64,000 nt of DNA from CALFXN01 sp964451935 (GCA_964451935.1 CAYVKE010000003.1:13135-77134); one strand, 5' to 3'; shown: positions 40,005 to 49,934, numbered from the stretch's first letter. Notes: generated by a model not told the origin, from the letters alone. Numbers and translations are program-made.

Positions 40005-42317
40005 ATGTCCATTCGATCGAAGCTCTGGATTCTTGCCGTGGGAATATGCGTCGCCGTCATCGGAATGTCCGTACTGACGTATTTTTGGGCGAACGATCTC
40101 TTCGGCCGCCGCCTGGAAGAGTCAGGGCAGGCCTCGGCGCGCGACGGCGCCGAAATAGTCGTCCAGTACTTCGAAAAGCTCCGGATGCTCGCGGAGACGA
40201 CGGCCGCCGCGACGGCCTTTCACATGCGGGAGGGGCATTCCGTCGCCAGGATGGACGATCACGTCGAGACGCTCGTCTCGTCGTTTCTCGAAAGACACGT
40301 GAAGACGGGAATTCAGGATGTCTTCGTGGGGATCGAAGCGAACGGCTCCTTTGCGGACGGTTCGGGCTGGCGCGAACCCGAGGGGTACGACTGCCGGAAG
40401 CGCTCCTGGTACCGCCGCGCCGCCGACCAGGGACGGACGGTCGTCGCCGATCCCTATGTCGACATGATCACCAGGGTCAACGTTCTTTCCGTGACGACGC
40501 CGGTCCGGTCGGAAGACGGCGCGCTTCTCGGCGTGGCCGGAGTGGACGTCGATTTGAAGCACCTCCAGTCGCTCGTGCAGCCCCGGCGGGTTTTCGGGTC
40601 CGGCTTCGGGATGCTGATCGGCCGCGACGGCGTGATTCTGGCCGCGCCCTACCCCGAACTGCTTCTTGCGGCGCGCGTGACGGACCGCGGCTTCGCGGAC
40701 TCGTCTTTCCTCAATGCCGCGGAGAAGATGATGGAAGGCGGTTCCGGACAGGCGGATGTCACGTTCCGCGGCGAGCGGTGGAGGCTGTTCTTCCATCCGT
40801 GCGGAACCGGCGCCGGCGATATTTCCGGAATGTCGTTCGGCCTTCTCTTTCCCGAGCGGGAAATTTCGGCGATGGCGCGGGACGTCGCGATCCTTCACAT
40901 GGGCGGCGGCCTGATTTCGCTTCTTCTGGTGCTTCTCGTGATCATTCCGACAGCGAGCGGCATCCTGAAGGCGCTCACCGGACTTCGGAAGACCTCCGAA
41001 CGGATCGCCGAGCAATTCGCGCCCCGTCGGGATCTGGCGGAGGCCGCGCTTTCGCTGAATCTCCTGCATCAGTCGGTCGTCGACCAGAAGAGGCAGAGTG
41101 GTTTGTCGGAGCTGTCCTCGTTTCTGGGCGGCCTGGAATCCGCATTGAGCGCCATCTCCGGCCAGCAGGAAGAGATTTCGGCCCTCACCGAAGAGACCAT
41201 GGCGATGAATGACGAACTCATCCGCACGAACGAGGCTCTTCGCCGGCGCGAGGAGATTTGGACGAGCACGCTTGATGTGACGGTGGCGATATCCAGCCCC
41301 GGTGAGTTCGAGGGAAAGCTCCACGGGATTTCCGAGACGATCCGGCAGGCGGCGGGGGCGTTCGGAGTGCTCGCCGCCCGCATCGACGGCGATATGGCGA
41401 TCAATCTTGCGAGTGCGGGATACCGCGGCCGGACGCTTCCGCTTGCCGCGCCGCTCGACGGGACCGTCGTCGGGCGCGTCGTCCGGACGGGGCTGACCGC
41501 CTGGGTGGAACGGGTCGACCAGGATCCGGAGTACTTCCGGCTTCACGAGAACGTCCAGACCGAAGCCATTCTGCCGCTTCTGGAGATGGGACAGGTCATC
41601 GGCATCCTGGAGCTTGCCTTCGACCGCAGGACGCCCCGGAACGAGGAGCTTCTGGAGACGCTCCACCCGGTGACGTCGGCGCTTGCCGGGCTTATCGGCG
41701 CGGAGTACCTTCACCGCGAGATTCTCGACTCCTATCGCTATCTGGCGGAAAAGCTCCAGTCGATTACGGGAATCCACCACTACGAAACGGCGGAGCATAC
41801 GGAACGCATCGGCGAATACTCGCGGCTGGCGACGCAGTGGCTCGGCCGAAGCAGGGAGGACCAGGAGAACATCTTCGTCTTCGCCCGGCTCCACGACCTG
41901 GGCAAGCTCCGCGTTCCGGTCGAAATCCTGACCAAGCCGGGCGCGCTCACGCCCGAGGAAATGGACGTCATCAGGCGGCACCCCGAATGGGGCCGGGAAA
42001 TCATCGGGGACGCGCGATGGCTCGAGATGGCGCGCCGGATCTGCATGACCCACCACGAACGATGGGACGGGTCCGGGTACCCCCTCGGGCTGCGCGGAGA
42101 CGAAATTCCTTGGGAGGGACAGGTCGTCGCGCTCGCGGACGTCTACGACGCCCTGCGGTCGCCGAGGGCCTACAAGCAGGGCATGAGCCACGAAGACGCC
42201 TACCGGGTCATCCTCGAAGGCGACGGCCGGACGATGCCGGAACATTTCAACCCCGCGATGCTTGAGTGTTTCCGCGAGCATCACCGGGAGATGGAGCGGA
42301 TTTTCGCCGGAGCCTAG
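40005..42317 (+). CDS. Cache-GAF-HD-GYP sensory phosphodiesterase
   Basis: A 770-residue membrane sensor, ATG after GGAGGGG. Order: helix (6-28); dCache domain (about 35-285; WREPEGYDCRKRSWYRRAAD and VADPYVDMITR); helix (about 295-318); coiled coil; GAF domain (about 425-560); HD-GYP domain (about 580-770). The metal and GYP motifs are intact: HETAEH-type helix, ARLHDLGKLRVP, RRHPEWGREI, THHERWDGSGYP, VALADVYDALRSPRAYK. It probably hydrolyses cyclic di-GMP in response to an extracellular ligand. Its last 4 bp overlap the convergent GAF-like gene. Confidence 0.9.
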   Translation: MSIRSKLWILAVGICVAVIGMSVLTYFWANDLFGRRLEESGQASARDGAEIVVQYFEKLRMLAETTAAATAFHMREGHSVARMDDHVETLVSSFLERHVKTGIQDVFVGIEANGSFADGSGWREPEGYDCRKRSWYRRAADQGRTVVADPYVDMITRVNVLSVTTPVRSEDGALLGVAGVDVDLKHLQSLVQPRRVFGSGFGMLIGRDGVILAAPYPELLLAARVTDRGFADSSFLNAAEKMMEGGSGQADVTFRGERWRLFFHPCGTGAGDISGMSFGLLFPEREISAMARDVAILHMGGGLISLLLVLLVIIPTASGILKALTGLRKTSERIAEQFAPRRDLAEAALSLNLLHQSVVDQKRQSGLSELSSFLGGLESALSAISGQQEEISALTEETMAMNDELIRTNEALRRREEIWTSTLDVTVAISSPGEFEGKLHGISETIRQAAGAFGVLAARIDGDMAINLASAGYRGRTLPLAAPLDGTVVGRVVRTGLTAWVERVDQDPEYFRLHENVQTEAILPLLEMGQVIGILELAFDRRTPRNEELLETLHPVTSALAGLIGAEYLHREILDSYRYLAEKLQSITGIHHYETAEHTERIGEYSRLATQWLGRSREDQENIFVFARLHDLGKLRVPVEILTKPGALTPEEMDVIRRHPEWGREIIGDARWLEMARRICMTHHERWDGSGYPLGLRGDEIPWEGQVVALADVYDALRSPRAYKQGMSHEDAYRVILEGDGRTMPEHFNPAMLECFREHHREMERIFAGA

Positions 42318-43984
42318 TCCCCGGTCCGAAGCCTCCACCCCGCCTCCGGCGGGAAGAGCGCCCGCAGGTCGTTTTCCCACGAACCGGGAATGACGCACCG
42401 GGTCGCGTCGTCTTCGATGACCACAAGCCGCGCGGCAGTCTGCTGCGCTTCGGAGAGCGCTGGGGCTCCCGCGCATTCCAGAACCGTGCAGTCGAGCCCT
42501 GCTTCGAGAATGTCCGCATAGGCCCGGTCGATCTCTCCCGATATCAGGCGTTTCACGTGAAGCATCTTTCCGGCCGCAAGAGACGGTTCGTCGTACGACC
42601 GGCTCCGGAGCGCCGTCGAGGCCGCGTTGGCGAGCGTTTCCAGAAGCGACAGGTCTCCGAATTCCGAGCCGGTCACGGCGCCCGTGACCGCTATGTATCC
42701 CAGCAGCCGCCCTTCGTCCCAGAAGAGGAAGTAGTATTCGAGGGAGTCTCTGTCCGGAAGGTCCGCGAGTCCGCGAACGCCGAGGCTGCGGAAGTAGTCG
42801 TCCGCAAGCGACGCGGGCAGCGACGGCGGCGTCTCGCGGTCTTCGGCCAGAAGGACGGGAAACGCCTGCGGAATGCCGACGGCGATGGTCCGTCCCTCCT
42901 GCCGCCGGGCGAAACGAACGTACCCTCCGGCGCGCGGCTGCCAGATAACGAGGTGCGCCGTACGGGCCTGCGACATTTCCGAGAAGATTTCGAGGATCAG
43001 GAGGAAGAGGTCCTCCTTGCTGCGCTGCTCCATCATCCGGAGCGTCGCCTGGTGGAGGCTTTCGAGACCGAAGGCCTTGCGCGAGATGCTCGCCAGCGAG
43101 GCGTCCCGTTCTCCCGAAAGGCAGGCGAGGGACAGCGCCTTTGCGGCGACGTTTCCGAGAAGCTCCATGAAGTTCATGTCCTCTTCCGTCACTTCGCGCG
43201 TCCAGGCGAGCAGGCAGTACAGACGGCATTTGCACCCCGGAATGGGAAGCAGGACGGAATAGTCGGGAGCGAGGAGGTCCGCGTTCCGTTCGCCCAAAAG
43301 CTCCCGATGATCGCGGTCGATCCGGATGGGGGCCGGCGACAGGATCGGGTCGCGGAAGACGCCCGTCCGTTCGATGTCGGGCGCGGCCTCGCCCTCCTTC
43401 GCGGAAAGGGAGACGCCGTCGTCGAGGACAATGGAGATCCGGGACGGGAAGAGGCTTTCGCCGAGGACGTCCGAAAGAAAGGCGATGAAGTAGTCGAGCG
43501 GCATCGGCTCGAAGACGGACGCAAGCGTGCTCTTCGTCGCCAGGATCATGTACGCCAGCCGGGAGAGGCGTTCTTCGGTCCGGTTCCGCCGCAGCGATTC
43601 CTGCCACAGCCCCACGAGGGACGCCGCGGGTTTGAGCTGGTCGAGGAGGTTCTGCGACGGCTCCTCGCCCAGAAGGATGAACATGCGCCAGTCGATGCCG
43701 CACAGGCGGACGATGCAGGGCCACATCCCCTCGCTTCGCGCGAGATCGACGCGGACGCCGGGTTCCGATGCCGAACGGGGCGGAAAGAGTCCCTGCAATT
43801 CCCCGGCCAGACGCCGCATGTGCAGGCTCGACGTGGACGCGCCCACGCCGTCCAGAATGACAAGATCCTCCCCTTCGGGCTGAACGATGAGCGCCGAAGA
43901 CACCTCCGCCGACAGAAGATTCGACAGCAGAGTCAGCGCCCCCCCGTTGAGGATGAATTCCACCCTTTCGTAGAGTTCCCGCAT
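42314..43984 (-). CDS. Large cytosolic protein with GAF-like repeats
   Basis: A 556-residue soluble protein, ATG after GGAAGGAG. At least two GAF-like segments are suggested (residues about 1-125 and 320-470; e.g. EYYFLFWDEGRLLGYIAVTG, LSLLETLANAASTALRSRSYD), joined by a helical middle region. No output domain was recognised. Convergent with the HD-GYP gene, which has a similar GAF/DELL-type segment, so the two may share a signalling pathway. Function unknown. Confidence 0.65.
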   Translation of the reverse strand: MRELYERVEFILNGGALTLLSNLLSAEVSSALIVQPEGEDLVILDGVGASTSSLHMRRLAGELQGLFPPRSASEPGVRVDLARSEGMWPCIVRLCGIDWRMFILLGEEPSQNLLDQLKPAASLVGLWQESLRRNRTEERLSRLAYMILATKSTLASVFEPMPLDYFIAFLSDVLGESLFPSRISIVLDDGVSLSAKEGEAAPDIERTGVFRDPILSPAPIRIDRDHRELLGERNADLLAPDYSVLLPIPGCKCRLYCLLAWTREVTEEDMNFMELLGNVAAKALSLACLSGERDASLASISRKAFGLESLHQATLRMMEQRSKEDLFLLILEIFSEMSQARTAHLVIWQPRAGGYVRFARRQEGRTIAVGIPQAFPVLLAEDRETPPSLPASLADDYFRSLGVRGLADLPDRDSLEYYFLFWDEGRLLGYIAVTGAVTGSEFGDLSLLETLANAASTALRSRSYDEPSLAAGKMLHVKRLISGEIDRAYADILEAGLDCTVLECAGAPALSEAQQTAARLVVIEDDATRCVIPGSWENDLRALFPPEAGWRLRTGD

Positions 43985-44082
43985 GTCCGTCCACTCCTTC
44001 CCTTTCTAATGGTATGGTAACGTAATATTCGTGCGGACGCCAGAGCCTCCCGCGAATACGTACCGGTTCTTTTTGTTTGCAC

Positions 44083-44111
44083 TTGGCCTTTTGCTCCCGT
44101 GGTCGTAGAAT
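44083..44111 (+). promoter_or_regulatory. Promoter of the first chemoreceptor gene
   Basis: TTGGCC (44083-44088), 17 bp, TAGAAT (44106-44111). No sigma-28-like element was seen. Confidence 0.6.
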
Positions 44112-44179
44112 GCATACATACGTATGAAGCGGCGACCTCCGGACTTCATAACTCTTTGCGGAAGGAATGGTGATAGCAG

Positions 44180-46303
44180 ATGAACAGGCTTGGAACGAGA
44201 ATCCTCGCCATCGTGCTCGCGTTGCTGCTCGTTTCGTCGGGAATCATCGCGTTTTACGCGCTCCGCGTGAGCACCGAACAGATGACCGTCGGGGCGGGAA
44301 ATTACGAGGGGGCGCTCGCCAGGGCCACGGCGGAACAGCTCAACGACACCTTCGACCGCTTCAGCGGCATCCTCCTCTCGCTTGGCGCCGTCCTCCAGAC
44401 GCGGCTGAATGTGACGGCCGAAAACGCCGACGCGCTGGAGTTCACGATGCAGCAGTTCGCCGTCTCCAACGGCAAACTCATCTCCGCGCTCGGCTCGCAG
44501 GCCGCCGAGATCACGGACGTCTACATCTACTTCAACCCCGAAGTGACGAAGAAGGAACAGCCGAACGTCATGACCTACGCCCGAGACAGGGAAAAGAACG
44601 CCTTCATGTTCTCGGAAACGTCGCCCTACTCGTCGAAGGAGCTTCTCGACCGGAAGAACGTCGCGACCAACTGGTTCTGGGCGTGCCTGGACACGAAGAA
44701 GGACTTCTGGGGCGACCCCTTTGTCCGGGACGGCAGGGAGCTCGTGAACTATTCGCTGCCGGTGGTCAGCACGGACGGCTCCATCATGGCGGTCATCGGA
44801 ATGACATTCGACTACGCGTTCGTCCGCAAGGCCGTCGGCGACGTGAAGATCTACAAGACCGGCTACGCCTATCTCGTGAACCAGGACATGCGCTTTATGG
44901 CTCACCCGACGCTCAAGTATGACGGACCGACGCTGCCCGAACTCCAGGGAGGAGTCTTCAAGCCCCTCGCCGAAATGATGCGCAAGGAAAAGCACGGTCG
45001 TTTCGAGTACGTCTGGGAAGGCGCGGAGAAGTCGATGAACTTCGAGACGCTCAAAAACGGCTATATCGTCTGTACGGCCGCAAGCAATGCCGAATCGCTC
45101 GAAGGCGTGACGGCGATCCGGAACGCGGTGCTTGTAGGGTCTGCGGTCATCCTCGCGATCGCGATCGTCATCATGTTCTTCTTCGCCCGAAGCCTCGTCA
45201 AACCCCTCGAAAGCGCCGTGAAGCAGGCGAAGAAGATCGCCGAAACGGGCGACCTGTCCGAAGAGGTCCGCGTGGACACCTCCATCATCGAGATCCGCCA
45301 GGTGGCCGAGGCGTTCAACGAGATGACCGGCAGCGTCGATGCGGCGGTGCGTTCGATCCTCGACGTGGCGCGCCGGACGCTCACGCGGGCGCAGGACCTG
45401 TCGGCCGCGGCGGAGGAATCCGAGGCGTCGGCGAAGGAAGTCCTCGAAATGGCGAACCGGGCGCTGCGGAACGCGCAGGACTCCGCGGCGTCGGTCGAGC
45501 AGACGAACGCCGGAGCCGAGGAAGTGTCGGCCGGGGCCCAGTCCGGAGCGAAGGCGGCGGCCGCCGCGAGCGAGCGGACGGCCGAGATCGCGAAGGCGAC
45601 GGAAAAGGGCGGCGACGCCGTGGACCAGATGGCGAACCTGATCACGCAGGTCAGCGCGTCGGGCGACCAGGTCGGATCCGCGATCGCGGAACTGTCGAAC
45701 ACGGTGTCGGGAATCAGCGGATTCGTCGCGACCATCACGCAGATCGCCGACCAGACGAACCTCCTCGCGCTGAACGCGGCGATCGAGGCGGCGCGCGCCG
45801 GAGAGGCGGGACGCGGCTTCGCGGTCGTCGCCGAAGAAGTCCGGAAGCTCGCGGAAGACTCCAACCGCGCGGCGTCGGAAGTCGGAAAGCTGATCGGGGA
45901 CATAGCGGGCAGGACGGAGGCCGCGACGCGGGACCAGAAGGGCTCCGCGGAAAAGGTGAAACAGCTCGTCGACCGGGCGCGCGAGACGAAGTCGGCGATC
46001 GACGACGTCGTGGCGAAGGTCTCGGTGATCTCGGACAACGTCCAGTCGATCGCGGCGACGATGCAGGAGCAGTCGGCGTCGAGCCAGGAGATGACTGCGG
46101 GGATGGACCATGTGGCGAAGTCGGGGCAGGAGATCGCGGAACAGATGGAGGCGATCAACGCGTCGATGAAGGAACAGAGCCACGCGACCGAATCGATCAC
46201 CGAGTCGGCGCAGGAGATGGTCGCGCTCAGCGAAGAGCTGCAGAAGGCCGTCGCGCGCTTCACGCTCGCCGAACAACGCTCCGCCGGGCTCGTCGCGCAG
46301 TAA
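44180..46303 (+). CDS. Methyl-accepting chemotaxis protein (Cache-HAMP-MCP)
   Basis: A 707-residue receptor. Helix 1 (7-28), an extracytoplasmic Cache domain (about 35-290; NWFWACLDTKKDFWGDPFV, VIGMTFDYAFVRKAVGDVKI), helix 2 (about 315-340), HAMP (KPLESAVKQAKKIAETGDLS), and a long signalling coil with the hairpin tip QTNLLALNAAIEAARAGEAG then GRGFAVVAEEVRKLAEDSNR. It ends AEQRSAGLVAQ without a CheR-docking pentapeptide. The ligand is unknown. It is a same-length paralogue of the receptor at 47020. Confidence 0.94.
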   Translation: MNRLGTRILAIVLALLLVSSGIIAFYALRVSTEQMTVGAGNYEGALARATAEQLNDTFDRFSGILLSLGAVLQTRLNVTAENADALEFTMQQFAVSNGKLISALGSQAAEITDVYIYFNPEVTKKEQPNVMTYARDREKNAFMFSETSPYSSKELLDRKNVATNWFWACLDTKKDFWGDPFVRDGRELVNYSLPVVSTDGSIMAVIGMTFDYAFVRKAVGDVKIYKTGYAYLVNQDMRFMAHPTLKYDGPTLPELQGGVFKPLAEMMRKEKHGRFEYVWEGAEKSMNFETLKNGYIVCTAASNAESLEGVTAIRNAVLVGSAVILAIAIVIMFFFARSLVKPLESAVKQAKKIAETGDLSEEVRVDTSIIEIRQVAEAFNEMTGSVDAAVRSILDVARRTLTRAQDLSAAAEESEASAKEVLEMANRALRNAQDSAASVEQTNAGAEEVSAGAQSGAKAAAAASERTAEIAKATEKGGDAVDQMANLITQVSASGDQVGSAIAELSNTVSGISGFVATITQIADQTNLLALNAAIEAARAGEAGRGFAVVAEEVRKLAEDSNRAASEVGKLIGDIAGRTEAATRDQKGSAEKVKQLVDRARETKSAIDDVVAKVSVISDNVQSIAATMQEQSASSQEMTAGMDHVAKSGQEIAEQMEAINASMKEQSHATESITESAQEMVALSEELQKAVARFTLAEQRSAGLVAQ
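46061..46179 (+). repeat. Exact direct repeat within the chemoreceptor pair (other copy 48901-49019)
   Basis: About 119 bases coding the end of the signalling domain (from ATGCAGGAGCAGTCGGCGTC onward) are identical at 46061 and 48901, exactly 2840 bp apart, including third codon positions. The surrounding 1.1 kb is also nearly identical. Confidence 0.85.
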
Positions 46304-46333
46304 GAATATCCGGCGTATTCTGGGGCATTCCGA

Positions 46334-46368
46334 AGATCCCGGGGCATCAGGCCTCGGGATCTTTTTTT
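46334..46368 (+). terminator. Terminator after the first chemoreceptor gene
   Basis: GATCCCGGGGC pairs with GCCTCGGGATC around CATCAG, followed by seven T. Confidence 0.9.
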
Positions 46369-46468
46369 GTTCCGGGAAGCGGAATCGTGATTTTTCTTTT
46401 GTCTATTGAGTCTATTTCGTCCTTGATCGTATAGAATAGACATGGTGCGCGGGAAAGGGGATACCTGC

Positions 46469-46885
46469 ATGAAGGCGAACAACTTCCGCGGTTTGGACAA
46501 ACGGCGTTTCTTCAGGGCGGAATGCCGCCTGAACACCGAATTTCAAATTCTGGACCCCGCCTTTGACGGCCTCTGGGATCCCCTGCGCGGCGCGATTTCG
46601 GCCGACGTTCTCGATCTCAGCGTCGCGGGAATGAAGATCCGCTTCGTCCCTCCGGCCTGGGCCGACCCGTCCGACGGATCGGGGTTCGAGTGGGCGGACT
46701 GCGCGTTTCGTTTCCTGCTGAAGGGGGCGTATCTGGTGCTTCCGGGACACATGCTTCGAATCTACGAACGCGAGGGGAGCACGTGCGTGACCGGCGTGGA
46801 ATTTTTCCCGCTGCCGCCGGACGAACAGTTCCGGATCGTCGAGCTGTTCGCGGAGTTCCGGCGCCGGCTCGCCTCAAAGGGGTAA
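46469..46885 (+). CDS. PilZ-domain protein
   Basis: A 138-residue single-domain protein. DKRRFFRAECRLNTEFQI supplies the RxxxR-like c-di-GMP contact and VLDLSVAGMKIRF the D/NxSxxG motif of PilZ. It probably binds cyclic di-GMP, matching the HD-GYP gene nearby. The start MKANNFRG was preferred (AAAGGGG upstream); an ATG 27 bp earlier lies right after a TATAGAAT -10. It lies between the two near-identical chemoreceptor genes. Confidence 0.8.
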   Translation: MKANNFRGLDKRRFFRAECRLNTEFQILDPAFDGLWDPLRGAISADVLDLSVAGMKIRFVPPAWADPSDGSGFEWADCAFRFLLKGAYLVLPGHMLRIYEREGSTCVTGVEFFPLPPDEQFRIVELFAEFRRRLASKG

Positions 46886-46919
46886 CGTCCTTCCGGAATC
46901 GAAATAATAATTTCTTTTC

Positions 46920-46947
46920 TTGTCATTTACCGGATTCGTCGTAAAAT
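46920..46947 (+). promoter_or_regulatory. Promoter of the second chemoreceptor gene
   Basis: TTGTCA (46920-46925), 16 bp, TAAAAT (46942-46947). Confidence 0.6.
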
Positions 46948-47019
46948 GAAGTAAATGGGGCGGCCTGTGGCCGGAGCCCGAACTCATATCGTATTATCAT
47001 GAAAGAACGGTGATAACGG

Positions 47020-49143
47020 ATGAACAGATTGGGAACGAGAATTCTCGCCATAGTGGTCGCATTGCTGCTCGCATCGTCGGGAATCGTCGCGTTTTACGCG
47101 CTCCGCGTGAGCACCGAACAGATGACCGTCGGGGCCGCCAATTACGAGAGGGCCCTCGCGAAGGCCACGGCGGAGCAGCTCAACGACACGTTCGACCGCT
47201 TCAGCGGCATCCTCGTCGCCATGAACGCGCTCGTGCGCACGCGGATCAGCGTCACCGAAACGAATATCGGCGTCCTCGACGTCCTCGTGGGCCAATTCGC
47301 GGCCGGAAACGGAAAGTTCATCTCGGATCTCGGCGTCCAAGCCCCGGAGATCACGGACATCTTCGTCTACTTCAACCCGGAACTCACGAAAAAGGACCAG
47401 CCGACGCTCGTCAACTTCGCCCGGGACAAGGACAAGGGCATCTTCATGTTTTCGGACAAGTCCGCCTTCTCGTCGAAGGAGCTTCTCGACCGGAAGAACG
47501 CGGCGACCAACTGGTTCTGGGCGTGCCTGGACACGAAGCAGGACTTCTGGGGCGACCCCTATGTCCGCAACGGAAACGAACTCGTGAACTACTCCATGCC
47601 GGTGACCAACAAAGACGGCGCCGTCATGGCCGTCATCGGAATGACGTTCGACTACGCGTTCGTCCGCAAGGCCGTGGGCGACGTCAAGATCTACAAGACC
47701 GGCTACGCGCTCATGCTCAACCGCGACATGCGCTTTCTCGCGCATCCGACGCAGAAGTACGACGGCCCGACGTTCCGCGAGGTCCAGGGGGGAACGTTCA
47801 AGACGCTTTCGGAAACGATGCTCAAGGAGAAGCGCGGACGGTACGACTACGTCTGGGAGGGTCAGGAGAAGACGATGACCTTCGAGACGCTCAAGAACGG
47901 CTACATCGTGAGCATGGCGTCGTCGACGGCCGAATCGCTCGACGGCGTGACGCAAATCCGGAACGCGGTGCTCGTCGGGTCGGCGGTCATCCTCGCGATA
48001 GCGATCGTGATCATGTTCTTCTTCGCGCGAACCCTCGTCAGACCGCTCGAAAGCGCCGTGAAGCAGGCCAAGAAGATCGCCGAAACGGGCGACCTGTCGG
48101 AAGAGGTCCGCGTCGACACGTCGATCGTCGAAATCCGGCAGGTGGCCGAGGCGGTCAACGAGATGATCCGCAGCGTCGACGGGACGGTGCGTTCGATCCT
48201 GGACGTTGCGCGCCGGACGCTCACGCGGGCGCAGGATCTGTCCGCGGCGGCCGAGGAATCGGAAGCGTCGGCGAAGGAAGTCCTCGAGATGGCGAACCGC
48301 GCGCTGCGGAACGCGCAGGACTCCGCGGCGGCCGTCGAACAGACGAACGCCGGAGCCGAGGAAGTATCGGCGGGAGCGCAGTCCGGAGCGAAGGCGGCCG
48401 CGGCCGCGAGCGAACGGACGGCCGAGATCGCGAAGGCGACGGAAAAGGGCGGCGACGCGGTGGACCAGATGGCGGGCCTGATCACGCAGGTCAGCGCATC
48501 GGGCGACCAGGTGGGAGCGGCGATCGCGGAACTGTCGAACACGGTGTCGGGAATCAGCGGATTCGTCGCGACCATCACGCAGATCGCGGACCAGACGAAC
48601 CTCCTCGCGCTGAACGCGGCGATCGAGGCGGCGAGGGCGGGAGAGGCGGGACGGGGCTTCGCGGTCGTCGCGGAAGAGGTCCGGAAGCTGGCGGAAGACT
48701 CGAACCGGGCGGCGTCGGAAGTCGGGAAGCTGATCGGGGACATATCGGGCCGAACGGACGCGGCGACGCGGGACCAGAAGGGCTCCGCGGAAAAGGTGAA
48801 ACAGCTCGTGGACCGGGCGCGGGAGACGAAGTCGGCGATCGACGACGTCGTGGCGAAGGTCTCGGTGATCACGGAAAACGTCCAGTCGATCGCGGCGACG
48901 ATGCAGGAGCAGTCGGCGTCGAGCCAGGAGATGACTGCGGGGATGGACCATGTGGCGAAGTCGGGGCAGGAGATCGCGGAACAGATGGAGGCGATCAACG
49001 CGTCGATGAAGGAACAGAGTCACGCGACCGAATCGATCGCCGAATCGGCGCAGGAGATGGTCGCGCTCGGCGAGGAGCTGCAGAAGGCCGTCGCACGCTT
49101 CACCCTCGCCGAACAACGCTCCGCCGGGCTCGTCGCGCGTTGA
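47020..49143 (+). CDS. Methyl-accepting chemotaxis protein, paralogue of the receptor at 44180
   Basis: Also 707 residues with the same architecture: helix, Cache domain (NWFWACLDTKQDFWGDPYV, VIGMTFDYAFVRKAVGDVKI), helix, HAMP (RPLESAVKQAKKIAETGDLS) and MCP coil. Differences concentrate in residues about 65-130 of the Cache domain, where ligand specificity is set, while the C-terminal half is almost identical down to the DNA level. It ends AEQRSAGLVAR. It arose by a 2840-bp tandem duplication followed by divergence of the sensor part or by conversion of the signalling part. Confidence 0.94.
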   Translation: MNRLGTRILAIVVALLLASSGIVAFYALRVSTEQMTVGAANYERALAKATAEQLNDTFDRFSGILVAMNALVRTRISVTETNIGVLDVLVGQFAAGNGKFISDLGVQAPEITDIFVYFNPELTKKDQPTLVNFARDKDKGIFMFSDKSAFSSKELLDRKNAATNWFWACLDTKQDFWGDPYVRNGNELVNYSMPVTNKDGAVMAVIGMTFDYAFVRKAVGDVKIYKTGYALMLNRDMRFLAHPTQKYDGPTFREVQGGTFKTLSETMLKEKRGRYDYVWEGQEKTMTFETLKNGYIVSMASSTAESLDGVTQIRNAVLVGSAVILAIAIVIMFFFARTLVRPLESAVKQAKKIAETGDLSEEVRVDTSIVEIRQVAEAVNEMIRSVDGTVRSILDVARRTLTRAQDLSAAAEESEASAKEVLEMANRALRNAQDSAAAVEQTNAGAEEVSAGAQSGAKAAAAASERTAEIAKATEKGGDAVDQMAGLITQVSASGDQVGAAIAELSNTVSGISGFVATITQIADQTNLLALNAAIEAARAGEAGRGFAVVAEEVRKLAEDSNRAASEVGKLIGDISGRTDAATRDQKGSAEKVKQLVDRARETKSAIDDVVAKVSVITENVQSIAATMQEQSASSQEMTAGMDHVAKSGQEIAEQMEAINASMKEQSHATESIAESAQEMVALGEELQKAVARFTLAEQRSAGLVAR

Positions 49144-49234
49144 GGATCGGGGGAACGCATTTTTTCCGTTCGTTTTTCCTTTTTCAAGGAACGACCGATA
49201 CGCATAGCGGGATTTTCTGCGCGGAGGTGTCGTA

Positions 49235-49906
49235 ATGGAGTGCGTGCTCATTGAACGGGATCCGATGGTTTCGTCGCTGGTGCGCCAGTTTTCGGCGTCG
49301 GTGACGGGGATGGTTGTCGCCGCGGAATACAGGGAATTGCCCGAGATTTGCGATCCGGTGCTCGAAAACGCAGAGGTGATCCTGCTCGAACATCCGGCGA
49401 CCGAGGATGTAGTGGAGCTTCTCCGGCGCGCGCATGCGATCGCTCCGCAGTCGTGCATCATTCTGTTGTCCGAGAGCAGGAGGTCGGACATCGCGATTCG
49501 GGCCGTCGAAAACGGCGCCTTCGATTACCTGTTGCGTCCGTTTTCGTTCGATCGGCTTCGGGATGCGCTGGAGAACGTCGTCGCCTATCGCCGCTTCGCA
49601 GCGACCGTTCCCCAGGAAATGACGCAGGGCGCCATCGACGACCTGCGCGGAATTCGTGCGGCGAGCGCCCCATCCTCCACGCTGCCGATGAACATCGTTC
49701 GCCAGACGATGGATCTCATTCTCGACGCCCTGGAAAAGGGCGGCGAATCGATGACGGCCGAAGAGGTCGCCGCGACGGCCGGCCTGTCGCGCCCGACGGC
49801 GTGGCGATACCTGGAACACCTGTGCCGCTCCGGGCAGGTGATGAGTTCGCACGGCTACCGGCCGAAGGGCAGGCCCGTGCGCCGCTACAGCCTGCTGCAC
49901 CGCTGA
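49235..49906 (+). CDS. CitB/DcuR-type response regulator with a degenerate receiver
   Basis: A 223-residue protein: receiver domain (1-120), linker, and a C-terminal helix-turn-helix (GLSRPTAWRYLEHLCRSGQV) of the CitB/DpiA type. The phosphoacceptor position reads VILLEHPA, that is Glu52 instead of Asp, while the acidic residue at D9 and the K-equivalent region (FDYLLRPFSF, with Arg for Lys) are also changed. It is therefore likely regulated without phosphorylation or is locked active. It lies 91 bp after a chemoreceptor; no partner kinase is in the window. Confidence 0.82.
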   Translation: MECVLIERDPMVSSLVRQFSASVTGMVVAAEYRELPEICDPVLENAEVILLEHPATEDVVELLRRAHAIAPQSCIILLSESRRSDIAIRAVENGAFDYLLRPFSFDRLRDALENVVAYRRFAATVPQEMTQGAIDDLRGIRAASAPSSTLPMNIVRQTMDLILDALEKGGESMTAEEVAATAGLSRPTAWRYLEHLCRSGQVMSSHGYRPKGRPVRRYSLLHR

Positions 49907-49934
49907 CGGGCGACAAATCCGCCCGAACGCTTTC

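Noticed and set aside
40122..43994. A 1290-residue minus-strand frame across the HD-GYP and GAF-like genes
   Set aside because: It overlaps two well-supported genes in a shifted frame and has no family pattern.
45339..45641. Arg-rich alternative frames within the chemoreceptor coils
   Set aside because: Periodic codons of coiled-coil genes create open alternative frames without start signals.
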